Part shown: one piece after another, positions 17,629 to 26,809 of the stretch | How positions within the stretch are numbered: the stretch's first letter is position 1 | How the letters are laid out: each line of letters opens with the position of its first letter | Assembly (NCBI RefSeq): GCF_000746845.1 | Contig: NZ_KN050846.1 | Location: 999,394 to 1,063,393, forward strand | DNA: 64,000 bases | Source: Altibacter lentus | Lineage (GTDB): Bacteria; Bacteroidota; Bacteroidia; Flavobacteriales; Flavobacteriaceae | Direction: 5' to 3' | Made by a program: the position numbers and the translations under genes | The notes under the pieces: model-generated | Told to the model about the DNA's origin: nothing | Seen by the model: the letters and a program-made list of their open reading frames with translations, nothing else | Databases searched by the model: none

Positions 17629-17722
17629 GATCTTTTGTTTGAAATGGTTTTAATAGGTTCCTTTTAATAATTATTAATACAAGAGTTCGCATTCAGCTTG
17701 TTATAAAAGCCTGATTACGTAT

Positions 17723-17766
17723 TAAAACTAGAAAAACAGCACTTGATTAAATATGATATCCCTCAG
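17723..17766 (-). promoter_or_regulatory. Weak Crp/Fnr-type operator plus -7 box before the lipoprotein gene
   Basis: ATGATATCCCTCAG (17753-17766) matches the window motif imperfectly in its right half. However, a 7/8 -7 box, TAGTTTTA (17723-17730), lies at the same 22-bp distance as in the strong sites. The spacing makes it more credible than the operator alone. Confidence 0.4.
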
Positions 17767-17783
17767 CTTTCAATGTAAAATCG

Positions 17784-19154
17784 TTAGACAAAAATCTCTT
17801 TTATCTCATATAACTTCGGAATAGTTACCTTCCAGCCATACGTATTCTGTAATTTCACCCGCAACGCATCCTGTGCCGTAGGCTCCCCGTGAATAAGAAA
17901 TGTTTCTTCAGGGATGTTTTTAATGTTACCTGCCCAATCCAATAGTCCTTGCTGATCTGCATGGGCCGAAAGACTTTCAATGTGATGAATTTCGGCTTTT
18001 ACGGGATAATATTTTCCGAAGAATTTCAACTCATTCGCCCCTTCCAAAAGTTGTCTTCCGCGAGTGCCTTCGGCTTGATAACCTACCAATAAAACGGTGG
18101 TATTGGTTTGATCTATCATTTGTTTGAGGTAGGTTAAAACCCTTCCGCCGGTTACCATTCCGCTACCGGCTATCACCACTTTTGGCTGCGGATTGTCAAT
18201 GGTTTCCCAGGTTTCTTTATAGGAAGTGATTATGTTCATCCGGTTGTTCATTGCGTTGAAATCCTTTATAGGCAGTTTATGCCAATCGGGAAAATTCTGA
18301 AACACAGAAAGCACATTGTTGCCCATAGGGCTATCTATAAATATCGGGATGTTCGGAATTCGGTTTTCGTTGTACAATTTCCAAAGCAGAAACATCAACG
18401 CCTGTAGCCGTTCCACCGCAAAAGAAGGAATGATCAAATTCCCACGGTTGTGAATGGTTTTGGTGATGAGTTCTACCAGTTTTTCTGAAACACTTTCCTG
18501 CGGATGAAGCTTATTGCCATAGGTACTTTCAAGAAAAAGATAATCTGCCCATTTCGGTCGTTCCGGCGGAAAAAGAAGCAAATCGTGTTCTCTCCCGATA
18601 TCTCCCGAAAAAACAAAGGTTTTTCCGAAGATCTCAAGTTCAATAAAAGTGGCACCTATAATGTGGCCGTTATATCTAAATCTATATTTTATATTTTCTG
18701 AAAGTTCAATCCATTTATCTTTTTCTTCAGCATGGAAAAAACCTAAGGTTACCTCAGCTTCTTCCACGCTATAAAAAGGTTCGGCAGGTTGGTGTATGGA
18801 ATAGCCTTCTTCATTGGCCTTATCTGCCTCCTCCTCGTGAATTTTCGCACTGTCCAGTAATATTATTTTGGTAATCGCAAGCGTTGGCGCAGTACCTATA
18901 ATTTTTCCGCGGAAGCCTTGCTTTACCAATCGCGGTAAATAACCTGTGTGGTCCAGGTGTCCGTGAGTAAGGAGTACTACATCTATTTCTGAAACTTCGA
19001 TGGGCAAATATTCCCAGTTCTTTTCCCGAAGCTCTTTCAACCCTTGAAACATTCCGCAATCAATTAAAATAGTCTGCTCCGGTGTTTCCAGAAGAAATTT
19101 AGACCCTGTAACCGTTCCTGCAGCACCTAAAAAATGTACTTTGATCTTTGTCAT
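17784..19154 (-). CDS. MBL-fold, beta-CASP-type RNA-processing exo/endonuclease
   Basis: 456 residues. Metallo-beta-lactamase motif THGHLDHTG (H64-x-H66-x-D68-H69), a later SGDIGRE, a beta-CASP insert and C-terminal HIESLSAHADQQGLLDW and LIHGEP motifs place it among Ysh1/CPSF-73-like nucleases (bacterial relatives of archaeal KH-less aCPSF2). It should cut or trim RNA with two zinc ions in the cytoplasm. Its start overlaps the end of the ATP-cone gene by 4 bp, and both belong to a four-gene operon headed by two usp genes under a Crp/Fnr-type promoter. Confidence 0.9.
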   Translation of the reverse strand: MTKIKVHFLGAAGTVTGSKFLLETPEQTILIDCGMFQGLKELREKNWEYLPIEVSEIDVVLLTHGHLDHTGYLPRLVKQGFRGKIIGTAPTLAITKIILLDSAKIHEEEADKANEEGYSIHQPAEPFYSVEEAEVTLGFFHAEEKDKWIELSENIKYRFRYNGHIIGATFIELEIFGKTFVFSGDIGREHDLLLFPPERPKWADYLFLESTYGNKLHPQESVSEKLVELITKTIHNRGNLIIPSFAVERLQALMFLLWKLYNENRIPNIPIFIDSPMGNNVLSVFQNFPDWHKLPIKDFNAMNNRMNIITSYKETWETIDNPQPKVVIAGSGMVTGGRVLTYLKQMIDQTNTTVLLVGYQAEGTRGRQLLEGANELKFFGKYYPVKAEIHHIESLSAHADQQGLLDWAGNIKNIPEETFLIHGEPTAQDALRVKLQNTYGWKVTIPKLYEIKEIFV

Positions 19155-20005
19155 AGTGTAACTTTACACAGAGAAGATACCTCTGCTAGAATTTTGATCT
19201 TTCTGCCGTTAGAGATCCCCAGATGATCCAAATAGAACGCATCATTGACCAGTTCTCTGCAGAGTACTACATCCCTGCTCAATAAAAACTGCTTTTCTCT
19301 TGAGGATAGCAAGGTAGATACGGTAATTGGATACAATCCCAAACGGTCGATGCGTTCCTTTAAACTGTCGCCCTTAGGATAATCCCAGCTTAATAATACC
19401 AGGCCTGCACAAGTACCATATTCGATCGCATCTTTGGTAAAACGGGTGTTGGTAACGACCCATCCTTCATTGGGCGTGATCTCCGTGTTCTTAAGTTCTG
19501 TGCCATAAGCGACAATATCCCTGTACCGGGAATGAATATAGAGGGGCACCTTTACATTGCAGTTACGTCCTTCCTCGCTGTGGAACTTGCATTCGGCCAC
19601 AATATGTTGGCCGTTCTTAAGAGCGACAACATCTACCTCATGATCTACACAACGCCCTTGCAAGATCTGCCCGGTCTTTGTCTCATAACCTGAATAGAAC
19701 AGTAAGGCAGCTATGAATTTCTCGAAGGGGAAACCCGTAGGACCCAATTCGTAGATCGCTTTTTTTAACTTGTATTTGGAAGCATACACCGATTTCTTTT
19801 TCTTGAGTAGCGCAAATGCACGATTGTAGATCTCCTTTGTGGAAATTCCTTGGTAGAGTTCATCCCGGACAATATCTATGATATGCTCCACGGCTTTATC
19901 ATCTGCTCCGCTTCGCAGTAAGGAACGTTTGAGTTTCTCCACAGAGAATCGTACCACCTCACCCGATGACTTCACAACATCAAATTTTTGAGGGCTTTCT
20001 TTCAT
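19151..20005 (-). CDS. ATP-cone fused to Mrr-like PD-(D/E)XK nuclease domain
   Basis: 284 residues. Residues about 6-95 form an ATP-cone (VVKSSGEVVRFSVEKLKRSL, later YASKYKLKKAIYELGPTGF). Residues about 96-200 look like an Mrr-type restriction-endonuclease fold with HEVDVVALKNGQHIVAECKF, giving D-x(n)-E-x-K catalytic candidates. The tail is uncharacterised. ATP-cones sense ATP/dATP in ribonucleotide reductases; here one may gate a nuclease. Located between a usp pair (6 bp) and an MBL ribonuclease (4-bp overlap). The function is unknown; no methyltransferase partner is nearby, so it is not an ordinary restriction enzyme. Confidence 0.78.
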   Translation of the reverse strand: MKESPQKFDVVKSSGEVVRFSVEKLKRSLLRSGADDKAVEHIIDIVRDELYQGISTKEIYNRAFALLKKKKSVYASKYKLKKAIYELGPTGFPFEKFIAALLFYSGYETKTGQILQGRCVDHEVDVVALKNGQHIVAECKFHSEEGRNCNVKVPLYIHSRYRDIVAYGTELKNTEITPNEGWVVTNTRFTKDAIEYGTCAGLVLLSWDYPKGDSLKERIDRLGLYPITVSTLLSSREKQFLLSRDVVLCRELVNDAFYLDHLGISNGRKIKILAEVSSLCKVTL

Positions 20006-20011
20006 CTATGG

Positions 20012-20818
20012 TTAATTTCGGAAATCGTGTAATGCGAGGACCGGTACTTTGGAATACAGACCTAATTTTTTTACTAAAGGGTTCGAAAAAACACTTCCGA
20101 AGAAAAGATGCTTTTTATTAATAAAAGCGATCATACCGCTCTTGCGTTCTTCTACAAACTGCATAAGCCCTTCTTGAATATTTACGTTCTCCAGCCAGTG
20201 AAAAGTAAAATGTGTGCCATCCAAACAGTCTTCAAGCAATTCTTTATTGTGTTGTTGCGTATCGCTAAGTATTTCCTTTTCTTGAACATGCAAAATGCGT
20301 ATAGGCGCATTCGTGATCCTGGAAATTTCGAACAAATACTGCATTTCACGCTTCTTGTAATGGGTCTTGTAGCTGGTAGGAAAAACGATCTCCTTTGGCT
20401 CCTGATAGGTTACGTTACCTGGCACTGCCAGCACGGGGCAGTTTCGTATTTTTTCCATGGCATTGATGGTATTGCTTCCAAAGAGCACATCTGTCGCATC
20501 GGTTTGACCTTTGGTTCCCATAATCACAAGTTCAATATCGTATTTTTCAATAGTTTTCTTAAGTGCCTTTAATGGTAAAAGATCTAAAGCCAACGATTCA
20601 TAGGTATGTCCGGAATAGATGGTTCGTATCTCTAAATGCTGTAAGGTCTTTTGCAGTTCTTTTTCTGCTTTTTCTTTTGCGATCTTCGAACGGGAATCTC
20701 CATACGCATGCACCAAATAGAAGGCTACCTCTTCGCGTTTGTAGAGATCGGCAGCATAGGCAATGGCGTTCCACGCGTTCTTGGAGAAATCGGTTGGGAT
20801 TAATATTCTCTTCTTCAT
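20012..20818 (-). CDS. Universal stress protein (two tandem UspA domains)
   Basis: 268 residues from the second of two adjacent Met codons (MKKRILIPTDFSKNAWNAI). The first domain has the nucleotide-binding glycine pattern (MGTKGQTDATDVLFGSN); the second is divergent. It follows another usp gene by about 12 bp and precedes the ATP-cone/nuclease gene by 6 bp, so it is the second cistron of an operon controlled from 21770-21813. Its Walker-like glycine pattern has Q in place of A, probably neutral. Confidence 0.88.
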   Translation of the reverse strand: MKKRILIPTDFSKNAWNAIAYAADLYKREEVAFYLVHAYGDSRSKIAKEKAEKELQKTLQHLEIRTIYSGHTYESLALDLLPLKALKKTIEKYDIELVIMGTKGQTDATDVLFGSNTINAMEKIRNCPVLAVPGNVTYQEPKEIVFPTSYKTHYKKREMQYLFEISRITNAPIRILHVQEKEILSDTQQHNKELLEDCLDGTHFTFHWLENVNIQEGLMQFVEERKSGMIAFINKKHLFFGSVFSNPLVKKLGLYSKVPVLALHDFRN

Positions 20819-20832
20819 CATTATTGTTTTTA

Positions 20833-21675
20833 TTATTTAATCGGAATCACTAAGGTTGGCGTGTGTGTGTTTTTTCCCATCCGCTTCACCACAGGTTCAC
20901 GGAAAAGTGTATCGATGAAATTGTGTTTATGATATACCAGCGCCAACAAATCAATGTTTTTATCATCGATGAAAGTGTGCAATGTGTTTGAAATATTTTC
21001 TTTTTTCTGAAGCCAGTGTATTTCTGAATTAAATTCAATCAGATCATTTTTAAACTGCTCGATATTATGCCGCTGCTCCTCATTTAACTCGGCTTCTCCT
21101 ACATGAGTTACATGAAGGGTGGAATTATAATGTCGCACCAACTGAAGCAATGGTTTTAACTTTGAAAGTTGGTAAAATTCATTAAAATCTGTAGCAAAGG
21201 CAATGTTTGATGGGATATTAAAATCTACTTCTTTGGGTACTATAAGTAATGGACACCCTTCCAATTTTTGGATTACTTTTAGGGTCGTGCTTCCCATAAG
21301 TACAGCTTCTGCTCCTGTTCTGCCCTTGGATCCCATCACTACAAGATCGAACCCTTCTTCGGCTATCATGGTATTAATTAGGCGAGGCAATTGTGCAGGT
21401 GTAGAAATAATATCGTACGTATGGGGCAGATCCCCTAAGTCAAGTTTAATTGTATGCATAAACTTTTTGCCATCATCTTCAGATTGAGCGTAAAGTTTGT
21501 CAACAATACCTTCAGAACGGCCAATGTCCACACGACTTGTAAGTGTGCTAATCTCATCACCAAAAGAATGGACAAGCGTGATCTGCAAGGCTTCGCTCCC
21601 AAATAGCTTGGAGACATAAAATAGTGCCGCATATGCATTTTTTGAGAAGTCGGTAGGTACAAGGATTTTTTTCAT
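20833..21675 (-). CDS. Universal stress protein (two tandem UspA domains)
   Basis: 280 residues from ATG 21675, chosen because MKKILVPTDFSKNAY aligns with the other paralogues; an upstream in-frame codon at 21684 adds only three residues. First domain with MGSKGRTGAEAVLMGSTT, the nucleotide-binding pattern. First gene of the usp-usp-ATPcone/nuclease-MBL ribonuclease operon. Confidence 0.9.
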   Translation of the reverse strand: MKKILVPTDFSKNAYAALFYVSKLFGSEALQITLVHSFGDEISTLTSRVDIGRSEGIVDKLYAQSEDDGKKFMHTIKLDLGDLPHTYDIISTPAQLPRLINTMIAEEGFDLVVMGSKGRTGAEAVLMGSTTLKVIQKLEGCPLLIVPKEVDFNIPSNIAFATDFNEFYQLSKLKPLLQLVRHYNSTLHVTHVGEAELNEEQRHNIEQFKNDLIEFNSEIHWLQKKENISNTLHTFIDDKNIDLLALVYHKHNFIDTLFREPVVKRMGKNTHTPTLVIPIK

Positions 21676-21769
21676 TTTTACCATTTTTAAAACCCGAAGA
21701 ATAAATTTTGAGTTGTCAATGAATCATTGTGCTGCTCAATACCGTATTTGTTGACTCTTCCGGTGAATT

Positions 21770-21813
21770 CAAATATATTCCTTACAATACAGTTTTTAAA
21801 TGATTAAAATCAT
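21770..21813 (-). promoter_or_regulatory. usp-nuclease operon promoter: Crp/Fnr-type operator plus -7 box
   Basis: ATGATTAAAATCAT (21800-21813), then 22 bp, then TATATTTG (21770-21777), a perfect TAnnTTTG on the minus strand. No -33 TTG. The leader to the ATG would be about 90 nt. Confidence 0.72.
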
Positions 21814-21903
21814 ATTCCCTGATTCAGAAAGATTTAAATACCTAAAAACCCGTTCCGAATAAATTTACGAAACAGGTTTAAAAGTTTATAAGGCGATCAT
21901 TTT

Positions 21904-22110
21904 TTATGCACAGCACATTTCATCACTATCCTTTACACCAAGCTTTTTTAAGATCTTCTCCATCAAACACCATTTTGTAAAGGATGATTGCAACAAGTTG
22001 GCGCCCACAAAACCTGTGAACCACAACCAATTGATATTCACATACACAGCCAAAAGGAGGCTGATCAAAATAAAAGTTCCGGCAATTGCCCTGATATATC
22101 TGTTAATCAT
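21904..22110 (-). CDS. Small inner-membrane protein, YgaP/DUF2892-like
   Basis: 68 residues from ATG 22110 (MINRYIRAIAGTFILIS), the start that agrees with the DUF2892 family; the longer frame to 22194 adds a non-conserved stretch. Two hydrophobic segments and a FVGANLLQSSFTKWCLMEKI motif end with a short Cys-containing tail (EMCCA). DUF2892 domains are found next to rhodaneses and efflux genes. It is likely the last gene of the RND efflux operon, about 100 bp after the previous gene. Confidence 0.8.
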   Translation of the reverse strand: MINRYIRAIAGTFILISLLLAVYVNINWLWFTGFVGANLLQSSFTKWCLMEKILKKLGVKDSDEMCCA

Positions 22111-22213
22111 ACTATTGAATTTAGAGTTACTATTTATTGCTTTTCTTCCCAAAACGCCTCCAATGGAGGAGGAACGCAAACAAGTACGCACCATTGGGGA
22201 GTTGGGAAACTAT

Positions 22214-22519
22214 TTATATACTCCGCTCTATGGGCACCACCACCGCATGAATAGGATTATTGGTTTCCAACGTTTCATTGAATCGAATCACTAAGTTGAA
22301 AAAGGAATCAATCTTTTCATCTTCAGTAAAAGAGAAAAACATACTGCTGTCCGCTCCTCCTTTTTCCGATGGAAACCAACTGGAATTCATCATAAAGGAA
22401 GAAGCATTTTTATACCCTTCAATATCGGAGCCGCTGTAGCTCTCAATATTCGCTTTTTTGAAAAGTTGCAGAACATCCTTTTGAAATGCGTCCACAACGG
22501 TTACAATTAGTAGTTTCAT
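22214..22519 (-). CDS. Small conserved protein of an RND operon, perhaps P-II-like
   Basis: 101 residues from ATG 22519 (MKLLIVTVVDAFQKDVLQLF). The start lies 4 bp beyond the RND pump stop, so a longer N-terminus inside the pump gene is unlikely. The pattern (VTVVDAFQKDVLQLFKKANIESYSG ... VVVPIERSI, split) suggests a ferredoxin-like fold as in P-II/CutA-like proteins, which are sometimes encoded beside heavy-metal RND pumps. No metal site is clear. Confidence 0.6.
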   Translation of the reverse strand: MKLLIVTVVDAFQKDVLQLFKKANIESYSGSDIEGYKNASSFMMNSSWFPSEKGGADSSMFFSFTEDEKIDSFFNLVIRFNETLETNNPIHAVVVPIERSI

Positions 22520-22523
22520 CGTT

Positions 22524-25500
22524 TTATTCTTTAAAGTTTTTTCGTTCAATCATATAATAGACCAGCGGCACAACGAGTAACGTTAACACCGTGGAAACTA
22601 TGGTGCCTCCCATTAGTGAAATGGCAAGCCCCTGGAATATTGGGTCAAAGAGGATTACAAAAGCACCAATTACTACAGTGCCCGCCGTCAATAAAATTGG
22701 GGTGGTCCGTACGGCACCGGCTTCAATTACGGCTTGCTTTAACGGTATGCCTTCCGCGGTTCGCAGGTTTACAAAATCGATCAACAGCACCGAGTTTCGC
22801 ACCATTATTCCCGCCAGGGCGATCATCCCAATAAAAGATGTAGCCGTAAAGAACGCTCCCATAATCCAGTGACCGAGCACAATTCCTATTAATGAAAGTG
22901 GAATGGCAACCATCATTACGACCGGTGCTTTAAAATTTTGGAACCAACCTACAATCAAAATGTAAATGATGATGATGACTCCTAAAAAAGCAATCCCCAA
23001 ATCGCGGAAAACCTCCAAGGTTATCTGCCATTCGCCATCCCATTTCACGGTGAAATCATCTTCGTGTTCGGGTTGCTGCAAGTAGAGTTCGTTCATTTTG
23101 TAGCCTGCTGGCAGTTCTATATTGTTCAGCTTATCGGTCATTCCCAAAATTGCATATACAGGACTTTCCAGCTCTCCCGCCATATCTGCCAAAACATAAA
23201 CCACTCGTTTTTGGTTTTTACGGTAAATACTCTTGGCTCGGGTGTTTTCTTGAATATTTACCAAATCACCCACCGAAACCATATTACCAAGTTTTGAAGC
23301 AATCTTCAATTGTGAAATATCCTGGATCGTGGATTTTTCCATTTCATCCAAGGCAAGCAAAATGCCTACTTGATCTGTAGCATCTTCAGCATACAGATTC
23401 GTTACCGGGCTGTCTGAAAGCGCCATATTCATGGTATAAACAATCTGCTGAGGCGTCACGCCGTAGCGCATCGCCTTTTCCTTGTCTATTATGAACTCAT
23501 ATTCCTTTTGGTCTGCTTCCACCATCCAGTCCACGTCAACCACATCTTGGGTTTCGTTCAAGATGTTTTCAACTTTCTTAGCAACCGCAATCTGCTGATC
23601 GTAATCAGGACCATAAATTTCTGCCACAATGGTTGAAAGCACGGGTGGTCCCGGCGGCACTTCCACGATTTTTACATTCGCGCCAAACTTCTTCCCTATT
23701 TCCTGTATATGTGGCCTAAGTTGTTTCGCAATGTCATGGCTTTGTTCGCTTCGGTCTCCTTTTCCAACCAAATTCACCTGAATATCGGCCATATTGCTGC
23801 CTCCGCGAAGGTCGTAATGGCGTACCAGACCATTAAAGGTTATCGGTGCCGAAGTGCCCACATAATTTTGATAATTTACTACAAGCGGCTGTGCGGAAAG
23901 ATATTGACCAATTTCACGGGCAACCACTGCAGTACGCTCCAAAGTGGTTCCTTCGGGCATATCGATCACTACCTGCATTTCGTTTTTATTGTCGAAAGGA
24001 AGCATTTTCACGGCAACCGATTTGGTAAAGAACATCATCACGGAACCCAAAAGCATCACCACGGTAATTCCCAAAAACAACCAACGTGTCTTTTTGTTTT
24101 CGATTAAAGGGGTCTCAAGTTTTGAATAAATCCTGTAAATAAAAGTACTTTCCAAAGGTTTTTCTTCTTTGGGAGCTTTTCCCTTCTTCTCTTTTTCACG
24201 AAGGAATATATACCCCAAATACGGTGTTATGGTTAGCGCCAGGAACAACGACAATATCATCGCAATGGAAGCCCCAATAGGCATTGGCGACATATACGGC
24301 CCCATCAATCCGGATACGAAAGCCATAGGCAATACCGAAGCAATTACCGTAAAAGTTGCCAAAATGGTTGGGTTACCCACCTCGTTTATTGCGTAAATAG
24401 CCGCTTGTTTAAATGGCAGGCGTTTCATTTTGAAATGCCGGTGCATATTTTCCGCAATGATAATGGAGTCGTCCACCACAATGCCCGTTACGAATACCAA
24501 AGCGAACAGTGTGATTCTGTTCAATGTGTAATCAAGTAAATAATAACTCAAAAGTGTTAACGCAAATGTGATCGGCACCGAAAGGAATACCACCAAACCC
24601 CCGCGCCAGCCCATTGCGAGCATCACTATCAAGGTAACGGCCAGGATTGCTCCCAAAAGATGCATCAACAGTTCCGAAACTTTTTGTGAAGCCGTTTCCC
24701 CGTAATTTCGTGTAATTTCTACGTGAACGTCGTCGGGGATCAGGTTGTTTCGCAAATGATCCACCTTGTCTATGATCACATCGGCGATCTGCATGGCATC
24801 GGCACCTTTTCTTTTTGCTACGGAAATGGTCACGGCAGGATATTCCGAAGGGTATTCTGAAGCATTTTCAGCCGCACCACCAAAACCAAAGGAAACATAT
24901 TGCCTCGGAATTTCGGGACCGTCAAAAATACCGGCCACTTGCTTTAAATAAATGGGTTGGTTCTGCTGCACACCAACAACCAGGTTTTCAACATCGGTGG
25001 CAGATTTTAGGAAATTCCCCGTAGTAACCAAAAACTCTGTATCGTTCTTATCAAAACTACCTGAGCTCATTTGCTGGTTGTTTGCCTTTATCATGTCGGC
25101 AACGCCCAAAAAGTCCAAACCACTTGCCGCCAGTTTATCCTTATCTAAAACTACTCGCAGCTGTCGGTTTCGCCCTCCAATTTTCTGGGTAGCGGAAACC
25201 TGGTTTACTTCTTCAATTTCCTGCGTGAGTTCGTCTGCAATCTGCTTCAGTTGAAAATCGTCGTAGCTTTCGCTCCAAAGCGTTATCCCAAGCATAGGCA
25301 CATCATCAATGGCACGTGGTTTTACAAGCGGCATGGTTACGCCCGGAGGCATTTGGTCCATATGCTTGTTCATTTCGTTGTAAAGTTTTACGAAAGAACG
25401 CTCTATATCTTCGCCCACATAAAACTGCACGATGACCATCGCCCCTTCTTTTGAGGAAGTGGAATACACATATTCCACCCCCGGAATATTGGAAACCAGT

Positions 25501-25721
25501 TTCTCCAAAGGTTTTACCACCCTCGATTCTACTTCGGTTGGGGAAGCACCGGGATAGCCCACGAAGATGTCGGCCATCGCCACATCAATCTGAGGTTCTT
25601 CCTCCCGCGGAATCAAAAAAGAGCTCCATACGCCTACGACCATGAAAACGATCATCAACAGCACCGTAAGCTTCGAGCCTATAAATAACTTGGCAATTTT
25701 GCCTGCTAATCCGTCCTTCAT
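22524..25721 (-). CDS. RND efflux pump inner-membrane permease
   Basis: 1065 residues with the twelve-helix, two-porter-domain layout of AcrB/CusA-type pumps: N-terminal helix, GYPGASPTEVESRVVKPLEK, the FVTGIVVDDSIIIAEN helix-4 proton-relay region with paired Asp, and a matching second half (ALAGIMVRNSVLLIDFVN). Length is normal. It acts with the adaptor and TolC-like genes immediately upstream, three in a row with 2-3 bp spacing. Substrate unknown. The DD pair is like hydrophobe/drug (HAE) pumps, not the classical DFG of CzcA, so drugs or lipids are more likely than metals. Confidence 0.9.
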   Translation of the reverse strand: MKDGLAGKIAKLFIGSKLTVLLMIVFMVVGVWSSFLIPREEEPQIDVAMADIFVGYPGASPTEVESRVVKPLEKLVSNIPGVEYVYSTSSKEGAMVIVQFYVGEDIERSFVKLYNEMNKHMDQMPPGVTMPLVKPRAIDDVPMLGITLWSESYDDFQLKQIADELTQEIEEVNQVSATQKIGGRNRQLRVVLDKDKLAASGLDFLGVADMIKANNQQMSSGSFDKNDTEFLVTTGNFLKSATDVENLVVGVQQNQPIYLKQVAGIFDGPEIPRQYVSFGFGGAAENASEYPSEYPAVTISVAKRKGADAMQIADVIIDKVDHLRNNLIPDDVHVEITRNYGETASQKVSELLMHLLGAILAVTLIVMLAMGWRGGLVVFLSVPITFALTLLSYYLLDYTLNRITLFALVFVTGIVVDDSIIIAENMHRHFKMKRLPFKQAAIYAINEVGNPTILATFTVIASVLPMAFVSGLMGPYMSPMPIGASIAMILSLFLALTITPYLGYIFLREKEKKGKAPKEEKPLESTFIYRIYSKLETPLIENKKTRWLFLGITVVMLLGSVMMFFTKSVAVKMLPFDNKNEMQVVIDMPEGTTLERTAVVAREIGQYLSAQPLVVNYQNYVGTSAPITFNGLVRHYDLRGGSNMADIQVNLVGKGDRSEQSHDIAKQLRPHIQEIGKKFGANVKIVEVPPGPPVLSTIVAEIYGPDYDQQIAVAKKVENILNETQDVVDVDWMVEADQKEYEFIIDKEKAMRYGVTPQQIVYTMNMALSDSPVTNLYAEDATDQVGILLALDEMEKSTIQDISQLKIASKLGNMVSVGDLVNIQENTRAKSIYRKNQKRVVYVLADMAGELESPVYAILGMTDKLNNIELPAGYKMNELYLQQPEHEDDFTVKWDGEWQITLEVFRDLGIAFLGVIIIIYILIVGWFQNFKAPVVMMVAIPLSLIGIVLGHWIMGAFFTATSFIGMIALAGIMVRNSVLLIDFVNLRTAEGIPLKQAVIEAGAVRTTPILLTAGTVVIGAFVILFDPIFQGLAISLMGGTIVSTVLTLLVVPLVYYMIERKNFKE

Positions 25722-25723
25722 GA

Positions 25724-26806
25724 TTATTGTTTAATGGTTATTTTCGCACCGTTGAAAAGTTTTCCTTCGGTAGAAATAATATAGTTTTCATCTGCGGCCA
25801 AACCGGAAAGCACTTCCACATTATCGCCAAAGGTCCTTCCCAAACGCAACCAGCGCAGTAAGGCCGTGTTGCTTTGGCTCACAGTGTAGATCCCGGTTAA
25901 TTGTCCGCGTTTCACCAAGGCTTCCTGCGGTATCAAGACCATATTCACCGCTGTTTTCTTTTCCATGGGGAATTGTACCGTTACGTACATTCCCGAGAGA
26001 ATGTCTGCATCTGTTTTGTCCAGAACCACTTTTACCAAATATTGCCCGCCCGTGTTTTTGGCCGAAGTGCTTACTTCGGTAACCGTTCCCGGAAGTATTT
26101 TATCTATAGATTTTACGACCACTTGTACTTCCACTCCCGATTCTATTTTTGAGATATCACTTTCGGGCACTGAGGCAGTAACTTCAAAATTGCCCGGGCC
26201 TTCTACTGAAACAAGTGGAACACCGGGATTTGCCATATCGCCGGCTTCAATGAATTTATTGGTAACTACACCGTTAAAAGGCGCACGAATATTTACATAC
26301 GCAAACTGGGACTGCACTTCGTTCTTCATCTGCTTGGCTCCTTCCAATCTGGCCTTTGCCATTTCGTAGCGGGCGCGTTGGTCGTCGAGTTCCTTTTGGC
26401 TCGCACTGTTATCGGCAAATAGATTTTGAAAACGCTGATAATCCTTTTCCGCATTCTTAAAAGCGGCTTGCGCCTCGGTAATGCCAGCGCTGGTCTGCGC
26501 TTGTTTTGCGGATAGGTCAGCATTATTGATGCTTACCAACAACTGTCCTTTTGTAACCTTTTCACCCACATTCACGTGAACCTTATCCACAAAGCCCATC
26601 ATTCGGGTGCTGAGGGTTGCACTGTTGGCAGCTTCAATCTTTCCGCTGGCGGTTAAAAATGGCGTATTGTTTTCCGCAGTTACTGAACTTACCGTTACAG
26701 GCACTGCAGACGTTTTAGCTGTGTTCTTCTCTTCAGAAGAATTATTACAGGCAGTAAAACTGAGTACTGCCGAAAATAGTAGTAGTGTATATATTTTGTT
26801 CATCAC
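25724..26806 (-). CDS. RND efflux periplasmic adaptor (membrane fusion protein), lipoprotein
   Basis: 360 residues: lipoprotein signal ending SFTAC (C20), lipoyl/barrel-sandwich half (MMGFVDKVHVNVGEKVTKGQ), a coiled-coil hairpin (about 95-150) and a beta-barrel domain. Links the inner-membrane pump to the outer-membrane channel in one complex. Two bp before the pump gene and 3 bp after the TolC-like gene. Confidence 0.9.
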   Translation of the reverse strand: MMNKIYTLLLFSAVLSFTACNNSSEEKNTAKTSAVPVTVSSVTAENNTPFLTASGKIEAANSATLSTRMMGFVDKVHVNVGEKVTKGQLLVSINNADLSAKQAQTSAGITEAQAAFKNAEKDYQRFQNLFADNSASQKELDDQRARYEMAKARLEGAKQMKNEVQSQFAYVNIRAPFNGVVTNKFIEAGDMANPGVPLVSVEGPGNFEVTASVPESDISKIESGVEVQVVVKSIDKILPGTVTEVSTSAKNTGGQYLVKVVLDKTDADILSGMYVTVQFPMEKKTAVNMVLIPQEALVKRGQLTGIYTVSQSNTALLRWLRLGRTFGDNVEVLSGLAADENYIISTEGKLFNGAKITIKQ

Positions 26807-26809
26807 TGA

